Below, piece after piece: positions 51,224 through 59,904 of a stretch of DNA of 64,000 nucleotides (positions are counted from its first letter, which is position 1; each line of letters starts with the position of its first letter). Below the pieces are notes generated by a model that ran no database searches, was not told the origin of the DNA, and was given only the letters and a program-made list of their open reading frames with translations. The DNA is from Akkermansiaceae bacterium UBA3385 (GTDB lineage: Bacteria; Verrucomicrobiota; Verrucomicrobiia; Verrucomicrobiales; Akkermansiaceae), in contig DEPT01000068.1 in the NCBI GenBank assembly GCA_002358905.1, positions 1 through 64,000 of the forward strand. The letters run 5' to 3'. The translations under genes and the position numbers were made by a program.

Positions 51224-51523
51224 TTAGTGTGCGGATTCTACAACCTTGGGAACGCGGAACTGTCCGTCTTCCTGTGCCGGGGCGTTGCTGAGAGCTGCTT
51301 CGTTGCTCAGGCTGGTGCCGGGAATATCCTCTCGCAGAGCATCGTAAACGGGAAGAGGGTGGTACATGGGTTCCACGCCGGTGGTGTCCCACTGGTCCAA
51401 CTGGGCCACATAGGCCAGCACCTGGTTCAGGTCTTCGGAAAAACGTGTTGTTTCTTCCTCTGTAAGCTCAAGCTTTGCCAGACGGGCAATGTAGGCTACA
51501 TCGATGAGATTTGTCTGTGACAT
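51224..51523 (-). CDS. gatC: Glu/Asp-tRNA amidotransferase subunit C
   Basis: The 99-residue stabilising subunit has the family pattern DVAYIARLAKLELTEEETTRF, LNQVLAYVAQLDQWDTTGVEPM, LREDIP and the C-terminal GQFRVPKVVES. It wraps GatA and GatB. It is separated by 22 bp from gatA and by 5 bp from the upstream small membrane protein gene, so all are one transcript. Confidence 0.95.
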   Translation of the reverse strand: MSQTNLIDVAYIARLAKLELTEEETTRFSEDLNQVLAYVAQLDQWDTTGVEPMYHPLPVYDALREDIPGTSLSNEAALSNAPAQEDGQFRVPKVVESAH

Positions 51524-51528
51524 ATATA

Positions 51529-51831
51529 TCAGGAATGTGAGAGTAAGTGGATGATGGCGGTATACAATCCCCAGATGGAAAATGCGAAGAAAAGGAGGAT
51601 GCCGATGTTGACCAGAAGAACATTGCGGTTTTCGGGAGCTACGCCGGTTATGGTGACGTGTTTGCGATGTACATTGCGACGTCTCTCAAGGATTTCTTCA
51701 TTGGGCCCCAGAGTGTTGGCGGGATAGCGCCGCTGGTAGTCCTGACGCGGAGAGTAATTTCCTGAGCGGCGCATATTCCGGCGCTGTTCCAGTTCTCGCA
51801 GTTTGTCTAATGATGAGGGGGTGTATGGCAT
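51529..51831 (-). CDS. Small C-tail-anchored basic protein, unknown
   Basis: The 100-residue product has a basic, Arg/Pro-rich cytoplasmic part (RRNMRRSGNYSPRQDYQRR, RRNVHRKHVTI) and a single C-terminal helix (about 72-95). I recognise no family. It is squeezed between a coiled-coil membrane gene (2 bp) and gatC (5 bp) and is therefore probably expressed with them; a role in membrane attachment is only a guess. Confidence 0.65.
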   Translation of the reverse strand: MPYTPSSLDKLRELEQRRNMRRSGNYSPRQDYQRRYPANTLGPNEEILERRRNVHRKHVTITGVAPENRNVLLVNIGILLFFAFSIWGLYTAIIHLLSHS

Positions 51832-51833
51832 GG

Positions 51834-52454
51834 TCAGATATGAGAGATAAGTTTATATGCGCCCCAGGTGAGGAGTATTAACAGAAAGAGCGGTAAGTGA
51901 AAATAGAAACCGCGAACCAGTTGATCGCGAATGGCCACCCAGTTGATGCCGATCCGTTCACTGATGCCGGGTTTGTATCGGAAAATTTCAGTGTGGCGGT
52001 AGCGAGAAGGGCCGGCATAGGCTTCCTCAAAATCGTTGATGGCGCGGTCCAATTTTGGTATGGCTTCTTTGAGACGGTCGTTAAAACATTCCGGACTCCA
52101 GTTCTGGGGTTGCATGGATAAGAGTATCTGGTGATGCCGTTTGAGACACTCCGTAATCTGGGCGATTTCCTCCTGCTCCCGATTCATGGAAAGTAACTCT
52201 CGTTCCAGTCGGCGAACGGCATTGCGAAGTTTCATGCCTATGTCGTTCAAGCTTTCTTCAAAGAGAATTTTCCGCTCTTCACTTTCCTCTAGCTCTCGAC
52301 TTTGGGCTTTCCAATGGAGCATCTGGTTTTCATAGAATTCTGCCTGCTGGCGGGCCTGTTCAACCTGCTGCATCATTTGCTCGGGTGAGTACATCTCTCC
52401 ATCGGCCATGCGAGGGGTGAGTTCCATCTGGCGATGTATGGATGCTTGTTTCAT
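51834..52454 (-). CDS. Coiled-coil protein with C-terminal membrane anchor, unknown
   Basis: The 206-residue product has long heptad helices (about 25-120; EQARQQAEFYENQMLHWKAQ, LRNAVRRLERELLSMNREQ) and one C-terminal membrane helix (about 183-203). No domain is recognised. It heads the minus-strand run that continues with the small membrane protein, gatC, gatA and thiD. Both proteins have N-in/C-anchor topology, suggesting that they work as a pair. Confidence 0.65.
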   Translation of the reverse strand: MKQASIHRQMELTPRMADGEMYSPEQMMQQVEQARQQAEFYENQMLHWKAQSRELEESEERKILFEESLNDIGMKLRNAVRRLERELLSMNREQEEIAQITECLKRHHQILLSMQPQNWSPECFNDRLKEAIPKLDRAINDFEEAYAGPSRYRHTEIFRYKPGISERIGINWVAIRDQLVRGFYFHLPLFLLILLTWGAYKLISHI

Positions 52455-52541
52455 GATATTTAAGGGGTTAGGATAACTCCTGGGAGATTTGGAAAGTATT
52501 TTTCTGAATGCTTTGGTACGCGTTGCGCGCGCAATGGTACT

Positions 52542-52574
52542 AAAAACGGCAGAGACGACTGGCGACTCTGCCGT
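52542..52574 (-). terminator. Terminator of tRNA-Gly(CCC)
   Basis: ACGGCAGAG/CTCTGCCGT stem followed on the minus strand by TTTTTAG, just 3' of the tRNA. Confidence 0.88.
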
Positions 52575-52579
52575 GAGTA

Positions 52580-52650
52580 TACGGGCGACGGGAATCGAAC
52601 CCGTGTCTCATGCTTGGGAAGCACGCGTCCTACCATTGAACGACGCCCGC
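52580..52650 (-). tRNA. tRNA-Gly, anticodon CCC
   Basis: A 71-nt cloverleaf: acceptor GCGGGCG/CGCCCGT (first pair G-U), D-arm with AATGGT, anticodon stem CGTGC/GCATG with loop TTCCCAA (anticodon CCC), T-arm with GGTTCGATTCC. It has its own promoter and terminator. The discriminator base is A. Confidence 0.93.
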
Positions 52651-52665
52651 ATGCTGTGCGCACTG

Positions 52666-52694
52666 ATTCTAGTGTTTTGTTTAGGAAATGTCAA
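52666..52694 (-). promoter_or_regulatory. Promoter of tRNA-Gly(CCC)
   Basis: Perfect TTGACA (52694-52689), 17-bp spacer, TAGAAT (52671-52666). Confidence 0.8.
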
Positions 52695-52731
52695 GTAAAA
52701 AAAGAATTTTTGACTGTATGAAAGTTTATGC

Positions 52732-52760
52732 TTGATATTGGGAAATGTGTGTGCTAGTAT
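52732..52760 (+). promoter_or_regulatory. Promoter of tRNA-Gly(UCC)
   Basis: TTGATA (52732-52737), 17-bp spacer, TAGTAT (52755-52760); start near 52767, five bases before the mature tRNA. Confidence 0.75.
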
Positions 52761-52771
52761 GCGCTCATGTC

Positions 52772-52842
52772 GCGGGTATAGCTTAATGGTAAAGCTCCAG
52801 CCTTCCAAGCTGATCATGCGGGTTCGATTCCCGCTACCCGCT
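52772..52842 (+). tRNA. tRNA-Gly, anticodon TCC
   Basis: A 71-nt cloverleaf: acceptor GCGGGTA/TACCCGC, D-arm with TTAATGGTAAA, anticodon stem CCAGC/GCTGA with loop CTTCCAA (anticodon TCC), T-arm GGTTCGATTCC, discriminator T. It lies 22 bp upstream of a protein gene on the same strand, so the two may be cotranscribed. Confidence 0.95.
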
Positions 52843-52864
52843 TAGCCTTAAATAAAATACGCGT

Positions 52865-53422
52865 ATGAAAAAGGTGCTTTCTATAATTCTGCTCGCTGGT
52901 TTGTTTGCTGGCCCTGTAATGGCTGAAGGGGCGGAACTTTCCAAGGTTGTTTCGATGGCTCAGGCTAAGTCTGGTACATCTTTGGATGCACTCAGTATGG
53001 CTGTTTATGAGTTGGTAAAGGCTCAGCCTGCCGATGCTGTAGAAATTTTTCAGAGTGTGATGTCTCAGCGTCAGAGCTGGGGAGTGACGGAAACGTACGC
53101 CATTCTTCGTTCTGTCCTTCTGGCTTCTCCCACGCTTGAATCTTCTTTTGTGCGGGGTGCTGCAGTGTATGAGAGCGGTGTGACGAATGCTTCTCTTGTT
53201 GGTTCGCAGGGGTATCAGCTGCTTTCTGTTCTTTACACGATGCCGCAGACTCAGTCTGTTGCTTCTGTTGTAGTTCAGGGTGTTGTAGGTAGTTCTCTGG
53301 CTGGTCGTGCTGCAGCTAACGGTGTGTCGAATCAGGTTTTGGATGCATATGTGCCCGTGGCACCTGTGGCTCCTGAGTATACAGTGACCCCGACTCCTCC
53401 TCCCACTTCTGCAAACAACTGA
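52865..53422 (+). CDS. Secreted helical protein of unknown family
   Basis: The 185-residue product has a signal peptide (MKKVLSIILLAGLFAGPVMA, cleavage at 20-21), an Ala/Ser/Val-rich helical body and a Pro/Thr-rich C-terminus (TVTPTPPPTS). No domain is recognised. TAAAAT (52853-52858) lies 7 nt before the ATG, which predicts a leaderless transcript in addition to tRNA read-through. It precedes the outer-membrane barrel gene by 26 bp and may be the first gene of the exopolysaccharide locus. Confidence 0.75.
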   Translation: MKKVLSIILLAGLFAGPVMAEGAELSKVVSMAQAKSGTSLDALSMAVYELVKAQPADAVEIFQSVMSQRQSWGVTETYAILRSVLLASPTLESSFVRGAAVYESGVTNASLVGSQGYQLLSVLYTMPQTQSVASVVVQGVVGSSLAGRAAANGVSNQVLDAYVPVAPVAPEYTVTPTPPPTSANN

Positions 53423-53448
53423 TGTTTGCTGTGGATTTTTGAAAAAGT

Positions 53449-54648
53449 ATGAAGTCGTATTTTTATAAAGCGTTACTGCTCACAGGTGTGTGTGCAGTTA
53501 ATGCTTCTGCTATATCGCTCTATGATACGGCCCCCTCTGTGGGGCTGCCGCTGTCTCACGCGGCTACGTATAATGCATATGCGAGTGTTGGGTATGATAC
53601 AAATATAAATTCTTCTTCTGTAAATCAGAAGTCAAGTGTGTACCTTAACGCTGGTGTCGGTGCATCTTTTGCGGATTTTGAGTCTGTTGATAAAATTACG
53701 TACAGATTCAATGTTGGTGCCACAAAGTATCTTTCTGAGTCTGATACATCTGGTCGGGAATGGAATGCAGATTGTGGTTTGACTGCGTCTCTTGTTCATG
53801 CTTTTTCTGCCCGGAGTACATATTCGGGTAGTGTGAATCTTTCGTATAGTCCGGAGCCTGATTACGCAAGTGGAATTTCTGCGTCCCATCGACAGGGTGA
53901 TTGTCTGAATTGGATAATGAATCACGGGTATAATCAGTCTCTGGATGCGAGATGGAGCTGGAATACATCCGTAGGTTATAGTGGTGTTCTCTACCAGGAG
54001 CGCGACTATCAGAATGATAACCGTCAGTATGTCAACCTGACGGGAGGTATGTCCTATCGCGAATCTGAATTGATGAGTTACAATGTCAGTTTCTCATATC
54101 GTCACGATATAAGAAAGGAGGGTTATAACTCAGATAACTACACTGTAAACGTTGGTTTTAGCCGTTCCCTTGACCCTGTATCCAGCTGCAGCGGTTCAAT
54201 TGGTTTGCAGACGAAATGCGTACATAATGAGACAATTTTGTCTCCGAATTTGCAGTTGGGGTATAATCGAAAAGTTGCAGAAGGACTTAGTGCGAATTTG
54301 TATGTGAACCTCTCCAATGAGAATGTGGATACATATCGCGGCGTAAATGCCAATTATCTTTCTGATTTGACTTGGCGAGCAGGGGCGAATTGCTCGTATA
54401 CCTTGTCTCCTGATGTGACCTTCACATTTGGTCTTTCGTTCATGAATTCCAACTACTCGAAGGGAACGGGTAGGTTGAGTGATGAATCGACAGTCACTGT
54501 CAATCCCACTGTAGGGATGAGCTACAGATTTTCTGAAGACTTAACAGGTAATATCAATTATCAATATACTTGGTATGATACCGATAGGGCTGGAGTGGAA
54601 GGATATACACGCCATAACATTTCGACAGGTCTAAACTACGCATTTTAA
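53449..54648 (+). CDS. Outer-membrane beta-barrel protein of the exopolysaccharide locus
   Basis: The 399-residue product has a signal peptide (about 1-21) and a body of alternating amphipathic strands with short turns (NAYASVGYDTNIN, YRFNVGATKYL, LSANLYVNLSNENVD, TGNINYQYTWYDTDR) and ends with a C-terminal aromatic residue (NYAF), as BamA-recognised barrels do. It resembles the outer-membrane proteins placed beside EPS and exosortase genes. The barrel may export the polymer through the outer membrane. The family is assigned by pattern only. Confidence 0.78.
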   Translation: MKSYFYKALLLTGVCAVNASAISLYDTAPSVGLPLSHAATYNAYASVGYDTNINSSSVNQKSSVYLNAGVGASFADFESVDKITYRFNVGATKYLSESDTSGREWNADCGLTASLVHAFSARSTYSGSVNLSYSPEPDYASGISASHRQGDCLNWIMNHGYNQSLDARWSWNTSVGYSGVLYQERDYQNDNRQYVNLTGGMSYRESELMSYNVSFSYRHDIRKEGYNSDNYTVNVGFSRSLDPVSSCSGSIGLQTKCVHNETILSPNLQLGYNRKVAEGLSANLYVNLSNENVDTYRGVNANYLSDLTWRAGANCSYTLSPDVTFTFGLSFMNSNYSKGTGRLSDESTVTVNPTVGMSYRFSEDLTGNINYQYTWYDTDRAGVEGYTRHNISTGLNYAF

Positions 54649-54715
54649 CAAACTAAATAAACGGGACCGGGGGTACATGTGCTACGCCTCCGGTGTTTGA
54701 TAACACGCAGGGGAT

Positions 54716-56914
54716 ATGGATAAGAGTTTTGAATCACCAAAACAGACGGAAGCAATTTTACATGCGCAGGACTACATGCAGGTCTTGCGTAGTAGGTGGA
54801 AAACTATTCTGCTTGTGTTTCTCTTGGTGTTTGTGAGCAGTGCTGTCATCACAAAAATGATGACGCCGAAGTACATGAGCGGCATGACATTCGAGATTAA
54901 GCAACCTCGCGACCTTATCAATGTCGCAGTGGGTGGCGAAGGAAATCCGATTGCGGCTATGGGCGATGGTGCTGCTTACATGCAGACTCAATTCGAAATT
55001 CTGGTTTCTCAGCAGAATCTCATTGCCGTGGCTAATAAGTTGGATTTGCCGAATGAGTGGCAGATGGATGAGACTTCTGCGGCGGGTGTTCTGATGGGGA
55101 TGATTCGGGTGATGCCTCGAAAGAATACAAACCTGGTCGATATTTCTGTAACGACGAACGATCCCCGCGTTTCTCAGCAGGTATGCCAGGCTGTTGTGGA
55201 TTGTTACAAGGAGCTGCGTGAAGAAAAGGAAAATGCAGTCATTAATGAGGCCATCAGCAAGCGTTATGAAGTGTTGCGTTCCCGCCAGGATGAACTGGAG
55301 CGTAAGGCCGATGTTGTTCGGCAGTACATTCGTTCCGGTAAATATATCCAAGGTATGTGGAGTGATTCCGGCCACGGCGTACCTGTTTCTACAGGAGCAG
55401 AAGAGCAGTCTTTGCAGCAGCTGAACAACTCAAAGCTTTCGATGGAAACGGAGATTGCTCAGATGACTGTTCATATCGGCAAGTTGCAGGATTTGAAGGA
55501 CGCAGAATTGCTGAGTTATGTGACACGTACTGGGTTGCTGACTGCAGAGTCATATTGTTCGGCTAAGGTTCGCGAATTGAATAACCGATACACGGAAGAG
55601 GAGAATAACAGAGCCCAGATGTTGTTGAGTGGATACGGTGCACGTCACCCCAATGTCCTGCGTCTTGATGAACAGCACAAGGCAACGCGTGAGCAGTTGT
55701 ATGAAGAGTTGGTAGGTATGCGTGACGCTATGGTTGACCAGCTTGATGTCAAGAAGTCTGAATTGCAGGATGTTGAACAGCGCTACAGCCAGGCTCGTGA
55801 CCGTCTGCGCGATAAGACTCTTGAAGATCAGAAAGTGAAGAATGCCTTGCAGGAATATGCTGCTGAAAAAGCTCGTTACGACAAGCTCGAAAATGATTAC
55901 ATTGCTGACAAGATGCGCTTGATGGCTCCTCGTGCTAGCTTGGAGGTGTACAGCCGTCCTGGCTTGCCCGGTGCACCCAGCAGTCCCAATTACCGCCTGA
56001 ATCTCATCGTGGGTGCAGTGATTGGTTTGCTTGCTGGTATTGTGGTAGCGTTCGTCAGCAACTACTTTGATACGTCCATCAAAACCCTTGAGGATGCAGA
56101 GCGTAGCCTTGGACTTCCTGTGCTGGGTGTTATTCCTCAGGATGCTGGCTTGCTCATTCTGCAGGGGGGCGATAGCCCGGATGCTGAGGCATACCGTATT
56201 TTGCGTACCAATATCGAGCTGAAGAAGGATTTGTACAAAGCAACGACAATTGCCGTTGTCTCCGCTAATGCGGGTGAAGGTAAGACCACAACGCTGAGTA
56301 ATCTTGCTTATGTTTTCTCCCAGGCTGGGTATAGCACGCTGATGGTGGATGCTGACCTCAGACGTCCGCGCCTGGCTCGTTATGCAGAATTGAAAAGTGA
56401 TGTAGGTCTGTCTACCTATCTTTCCGGCGCTGCAGAACTGAAGGATGTGGTATTCCAGACGGGGCATGATAATTTATATATGCTTCCGAGTGGTCCTATA
56501 CCGAACGACTCCAGTGGACTCATTGGCTCCCACCGCATGCAGAAGCTTCTTAATGATGTTTCAAAGCGTTTCGATATAGTATTGCTTGACTCGTCGCCCG
56601 TTTTGGGTGTGAGTGATGCCTCATTGATTGTAAGTAAAGCAGATGCAACATTGATGGTATTGCAGCCGCGAAAAATGCCGATTAAGGCTTTGCTTCGTAC
56701 TAAGTCTCTGATTCAGAATGTTGGTGGGCAGCTTATGGGCTTGGTGATGAATAACGTTGACATTAGTGGTGATACTCAGTATCAATACTATACTACATAT
56801 TATTCATACTATAGCAAGGGTGATGGCCGTAAAGAGCCCAAGCCTTCGTCAGCCGATGCTGTGAAGAAGAGTGTGGCAAAGACGGAAAAGAAGAATGATG
56901 AAGAATTGTATTAA
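54716..56914 (+). CDS. Polysaccharide co-polymerase with BY-kinase domain (Wzc-like)
   Basis: The 732-residue inner-membrane protein has a Wzz domain (membrane helices at about 32-50 and 430-450, periplasmic coiled coil between) and a C-terminal tyrosine kinase. Kinase motifs are Walker A SANAGEGKTTT (about 515-525), Walker A' LMVDADLRRPRL and Walker B IVLLDSSP. The Tyr cluster YQYYTTYYSYYSKG (about 686-700) is the autophosphorylation site. BY-kinases control polymer length and export through phosphorylation cycles. The Wza-like gene follows after 9 bp. Confidence 0.95.
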   Translation: MDKSFESPKQTEAILHAQDYMQVLRSRWKTILLVFLLVFVSSAVITKMMTPKYMSGMTFEIKQPRDLINVAVGGEGNPIAAMGDGAAYMQTQFEILVSQQNLIAVANKLDLPNEWQMDETSAAGVLMGMIRVMPRKNTNLVDISVTTNDPRVSQQVCQAVVDCYKELREEKENAVINEAISKRYEVLRSRQDELERKADVVRQYIRSGKYIQGMWSDSGHGVPVSTGAEEQSLQQLNNSKLSMETEIAQMTVHIGKLQDLKDAELLSYVTRTGLLTAESYCSAKVRELNNRYTEEENNRAQMLLSGYGARHPNVLRLDEQHKATREQLYEELVGMRDAMVDQLDVKKSELQDVEQRYSQARDRLRDKTLEDQKVKNALQEYAAEKARYDKLENDYIADKMRLMAPRASLEVYSRPGLPGAPSSPNYRLNLIVGAVIGLLAGIVVAFVSNYFDTSIKTLEDAERSLGLPVLGVIPQDAGLLILQGGDSPDAEAYRILRTNIELKKDLYKATTIAVVSANAGEGKTTTLSNLAYVFSQAGYSTLMVDADLRRPRLARYAELKSDVGLSTYLSGAAELKDVVFQTGHDNLYMLPSGPIPNDSSGLIGSHRMQKLLNDVSKRFDIVLLDSSPVLGVSDASLIVSKADATLMVLQPRKMPIKALLRTKSLIQNVGGQLMGLVMNNVDISGDTQYQYYTTYYSYYSKGDGRKEPKPSSADAVKKSVAKTEKKNDEELY

Positions 56915-56923
56915 AGAAGAACC

Positions 56924-57541
56924 ATGAGAAACTCTATTGTAAAGCAATTTCTGCTGCTGTTACTCTGCTTCATGGCATTGCCTGTCCTGGCACAGGATTC
57001 GTCTACTGAGCCAAGAGCAACAAAGGGGGGTACTGTATCTGTACTGTTTAAGAATATTCCCAGTGAAGATGCCTCTAACGTCAACGGGGATTATGCAGTG
57101 AGTCGAGAGGATGGTACGATTTCGATGCCTTACCTTTCCGGACGTGTTGGTGTAGCTGGTCTTACTGCCCGTCAAGTGGAGAATAAACTGCGCTCTCTCT
57201 ATCTTTCACAGGAAATATATTCTGATCCTATTGTAATGGCTAATGTGGGGCCGAAGGGGGAGGCCGCGATAGATGCTCGTTATGTCCAGGTGACGGGGTA
57301 TGTCGGCTCAAAGAAGAATTTGCCCTATCGCGAAGGCATGACGCTCATACAGGCGCTTATAGAGTGTGGTGATATTACGGATTTTGGTTCACGCAAGATT
57401 CAGGTGACCCGAGGCAAGGTGACACGCACGTACGACTATTTCAGTGCTCGCGACCGAGCAATCAAACTTTTGCCGAACGATTCGATATTTGTACCGAGAC
57501 GGCCTCCTTTTGAGGGGAGACCGGATAAAATCGGCCCCTGA
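56924..57541 (+). CDS. Polysaccharide export outer-membrane protein (Wza/EpsA-like)
   Basis: The 205-residue product has a signal peptide (MRNSIVKQFLLLLLCFMALPVLA), a Poly_export domain (about 45-120; DYAVSREDGTISMPYLSGRVGVAGLTARQVENKLRSLY region) and an SLBB domain (about 125-190; VQVTGYVGSKKNLPYREGMTLIQALIECG). It is shorter than Wza, lacking the C-terminal helix that spans the outer membrane, so it probably relies on the barrel protein at 53449. No lipobox is seen. Confidence 0.88.
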   Translation: MRNSIVKQFLLLLLCFMALPVLAQDSSTEPRATKGGTVSVLFKNIPSEDASNVNGDYAVSREDGTISMPYLSGRVGVAGLTARQVENKLRSLYLSQEIYSDPIVMANVGPKGEAAIDARYVQVTGYVGSKKNLPYREGMTLIQALIECGDITDFGSRKIQVTRGKVTRTYDYFSARDRAIKLLPNDSIFVPRRPPFEGRPDKIGP

Positions 57542-57564
57542 TATGGTAGGTTCTCTTTTACTTG

Positions 57565-57593
57565 AGCTCCGGCAAAAGCCGGAGCTTATTTTT
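57565..57593 (+). terminator. Terminator-like hairpin between export and glycosyltransferase genes
   Basis: AGCTCCGGC/GCCGGAGCT around AAAA, then TATTTTT. The T-run ends 5 nt before the next start codon, so it may attenuate the downstream genes. Confidence 0.75.
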
Positions 57594-57597
57594 CTGA

Positions 57598-58722
57598 ATG
57601 GGCATCATTATGAAAGTGGCTTCCTGCAGGAAACTTTTGGTTCTCAGTGTTGGATACGGTCAAGGCCACCACTCGGCTGCGGCTGCATTGGCTGAATACT
57701 ATGATCTGAATGGATGGAAGAGTCGCGTGGTTGATATTTGCGCTGAAGCACAACCTGGATTGTTTCGCCTTACTCAGCTTTTTTATGAATTCTGTGTTCG
57801 GCGTGCGCCATGGCTGTGGGGTGTTACATATTCTCTGACAGATACGGCTGATTGGGCAGCCATGGTAAGACGACCTGTATTTCGTTCCTTGGTTAGAAAG
57901 ATGAAGGAATTGTTGCACCAGGAGAAGCCTGATTTCATATTTTGTACTTATCCGCTCTTTGCTTATCTTCTGGATGAATTAAAACTTGAGGGGGAAATGT
58001 TGCCTCCCTACGCTATGGTTGTGACTGATGCAAGGGAGATAAGTCGTCCTTGGATGCGTAGTGAGGCGCCATTGCTGGTGGTACCTGATGAAGGCTCCCG
58101 ACAATCTGTTATTGATAGATATGCGTTATCTACCTCCAAGGTGTTAGCTGCTGGATTTCCTGTAAGGCGTGCTTTTGCTCCATCTCAGGAACGGGGAGTG
58201 CCGGATTATCGATATGTAAATATATTGTATGGTGCATACAGACGGTTGGAAGGTGTGGTTGAAGATGTGCGGGCGATGTTGTCAGCTTTTCCGCAGGCCA
58301 GACTTACGGTGTTGGCTGGGAAGCGTGCTGATGCGTTAAAATATCGATTCCGTTCAGAGAGTGAAAGCGGGCGACTTAGTATTCTGGCGGAAACAAATCG
58401 GATGGCCGAGTTGTTATCTCAAGCTCACATATACATAGGTAAGGCTGGAGCTGCTACAATGTTTGAATGTTATGCATCTCATGTACCGATGCTAGTGAAT
58501 TTTACGTTACCTGGGCAGGAGCAGGGGAATCTCGAGTTGCTTCTGGAGGATGGCGCAGGATATCATGTGGAATCAACGGCTCATTTAATTGCAACATTGC
58601 GCTTGCTTTTGCAGTCAGATGCTGCCAGGTGGAAATTGTTGTGTGATTCGATGAAGCAGAACTCAAGGTCAGATGGGGTAATCCAAATAGGGCGGGCTAT
58701 ACAAGCAATTTATCATATATGA
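57598..58722 (+). CDS. MurG/MGDG-synthase-like glycosyltransferase
   Basis: The 374-residue GT-B enzyme begins LLVLSVGYGQGHHSAAAALAEYY, the MGDG_synth start. The C-terminal domain carries the nucleotide-sugar site with YIGKAGAATMFECYA and LPGQEQGNLELL. Relatives transfer Glc, Gal or GlcNAc to diacylglycerol or lipid carriers. Its position between export and metabolic genes suggests a glycolipid for the envelope or for polymer anchoring. Start: ATG 57598 or 57610 (MKVASCRK). It overlaps coaX by four bases. Confidence 0.85.
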   Translation: MGIIMKVASCRKLLVLSVGYGQGHHSAAAALAEYYDLNGWKSRVVDICAEAQPGLFRLTQLFYEFCVRRAPWLWGVTYSLTDTADWAAMVRRPVFRSLVRKMKELLHQEKPDFIFCTYPLFAYLLDELKLEGEMLPPYAMVVTDAREISRPWMRSEAPLLVVPDEGSRQSVIDRYALSTSKVLAAGFPVRRAFAPSQERGVPDYRYVNILYGAYRRLEGVVEDVRAMLSAFPQARLTVLAGKRADALKYRFRSESESGRLSILAETNRMAELLSQAHIYIGKAGAATMFECYASHVPMLVNFTLPGQEQGNLELLLEDGAGYHVESTAHLIATLRLLLQSDAARWKLLCDSMKQNSRSDGVIQIGRAIQAIYHI

Positions 58723-59471
58723 ATAAGGAAAATGTGTACTTGCTGGTGGATAATTCTAACACACGAACCAAGTTTGCGTTGAGTATAGGTGGCGAGCTGG
58801 GTGAGGTGCGTATTCTGCCAACACGAGATATTTCGTGTGATTCTGTGCTTCATGTGCTTCGTGGCTGGAATTTTAATTCTGTTTGTCTCTGTTCAGTTGT
58901 GCCTTTGGCAAAAGCGGTTATAGCAGAAGCCTTGAGCGGATATTCTATCGTTTATCTAAGTGCGGCTCTGGTGAAGAGCGTGGACTTTAAGTCATATTCC
59001 GGAGTCGCAACCCTAGGTGCGGACCGTGTCGCGAATGTAGTGGCCGCTGTGGAATGTGCGCCGTTGCCCCTGGTGGCAGTGGATGCAGGGACTGCGACAA
59101 CTTTTGATGTTGTTGTACAAGGTGAAGATGGACCATGTTTTATGGGGGGGGTAATAGCTCCCGGATTCTCTTCTGTTGCCTCTTGTTTACATGCGAAGAC
59201 GGCACAGCTGCCTGAGTTGATAGCGGGAGAAGATGGCCCAGTTATTGGTGGGAATACTAGGGAGGCTATGGCGACTGCTCTCAGAGTAGGGTATCCGGGG
59301 ATGATTTCTTCTATACTTGATGCTGTGGAGAAAGAAATAGGTGAAAAAATTCATGTCGTTCTGACTGGTGGAGATGCAGATATGCTGAATGTAGCTCTTG
59401 AACGAACATGCGTTACGGTACCCCGACTTACGCTACAGGGTATAGCTATGGTGGCAACAGGGGAGTATTAA
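58719..59471 (+). CDS. coaX: Type III pantothenate kinase
   Basis: The 250-residue ASKHA-fold enzyme makes 4'-phosphopantothenate for CoA. Signatures are LLVDNSNTRTKFAL, GADRVANVVAA, VAVDAGTATTFDVV and GGVIAPGFSS, and a late LTGGDADML. CoaX is not feedback-inhibited and needs a monovalent cation. Its placement just before acpP makes sense, because CoA supplies the 4'-phosphopantetheine arm of acyl carrier protein. Confidence 0.95.
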   Translation: MNKENVYLLVDNSNTRTKFALSIGGELGEVRILPTRDISCDSVLHVLRGWNFNSVCLCSVVPLAKAVIAEALSGYSIVYLSAALVKSVDFKSYSGVATLGADRVANVVAAVECAPLPLVAVDAGTATTFDVVVQGEDGPCFMGGVIAPGFSSVASCLHAKTAQLPELIAGEDGPVIGGNTREAMATALRVGYPGMISSILDAVEKEIGEKIHVVLTGGDADMLNVALERTCVTVPRLTLQGIAMVATGEY

Positions 59472-59513
59472 TTCGCTTTTTCTGCTTTTTTGAGCATACT
59501 TTATTTTTTTTTG

Positions 59514-59542
59514 TTGCAAGAATGGGTTGAACACGCTAGAAT
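59514..59542 (+). promoter_or_regulatory. Predicted acpP promoter
   Basis: TTGCAA (59514-59519), 17-bp spacer, TAGAAT (59537-59542); leader of about 21 nt without a Shine-Dalgarno element. Confidence 0.7.
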
Positions 59543-59569
59543 AGTGGCACCTAAAATCTGTCACATATT

Positions 59570-59809
59570 ATGTCCGACAACATCGAATCCCAGGTAAGAC
59601 AAATCATCGCTGAACAGCTCAGCGTTGATCCCGAAAAAGTGACCTCTGATGCTAAGTTCATCGAAGATCTTGGTGCCGACTCTCTCGACACTGTAGAGCT
59701 CGTGATGGCATTTGAGGATAAGTTCTCCGTGGAAGTTCCCGACGAGGACGCCGAGAAGCTTAAGTCTGTGGCCGACGTGGTCGCTTACATTGAGGCAAAC
59801 AAGGCCTGA
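59570..59809 (+). CDS. acpP: Acyl carrier protein
   Basis: The 79-residue acidic four-helix protein has the classic start IESQVRQIIAEQL and the phosphopantetheine site LGADSLDTVELVM with Ser38. It carries growing acyl chains in fatty-acid synthesis. It is a single-gene transcript with its own promoter and terminator, separated from any fab genes in this window. Confidence 0.98.
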   Translation: MSDNIESQVRQIIAEQLSVDPEKVTSDAKFIEDLGADSLDTVELVMAFEDKFSVEVPDEDAEKLKSVADVVAYIEANKA

Positions 59810-59834
59810 TTTGGCCCGGTGCTTTTTCGATAAC

Positions 59835-59870
59835 GGGCGGTTCCTCCTACCTGGTGGGGCCGCCCTTTGC
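59835..59870 (+). terminator. Terminator of acpP
   Basis: GGGCGG/CCGCCC enclosing a ~19-nt loop, followed by TTTGCTTTC. Confidence 0.7.
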
Positions 59871-59904
59871 TTTCTTTATGAATCGGAGTTCCGTAGAGTA
59901 TGCC

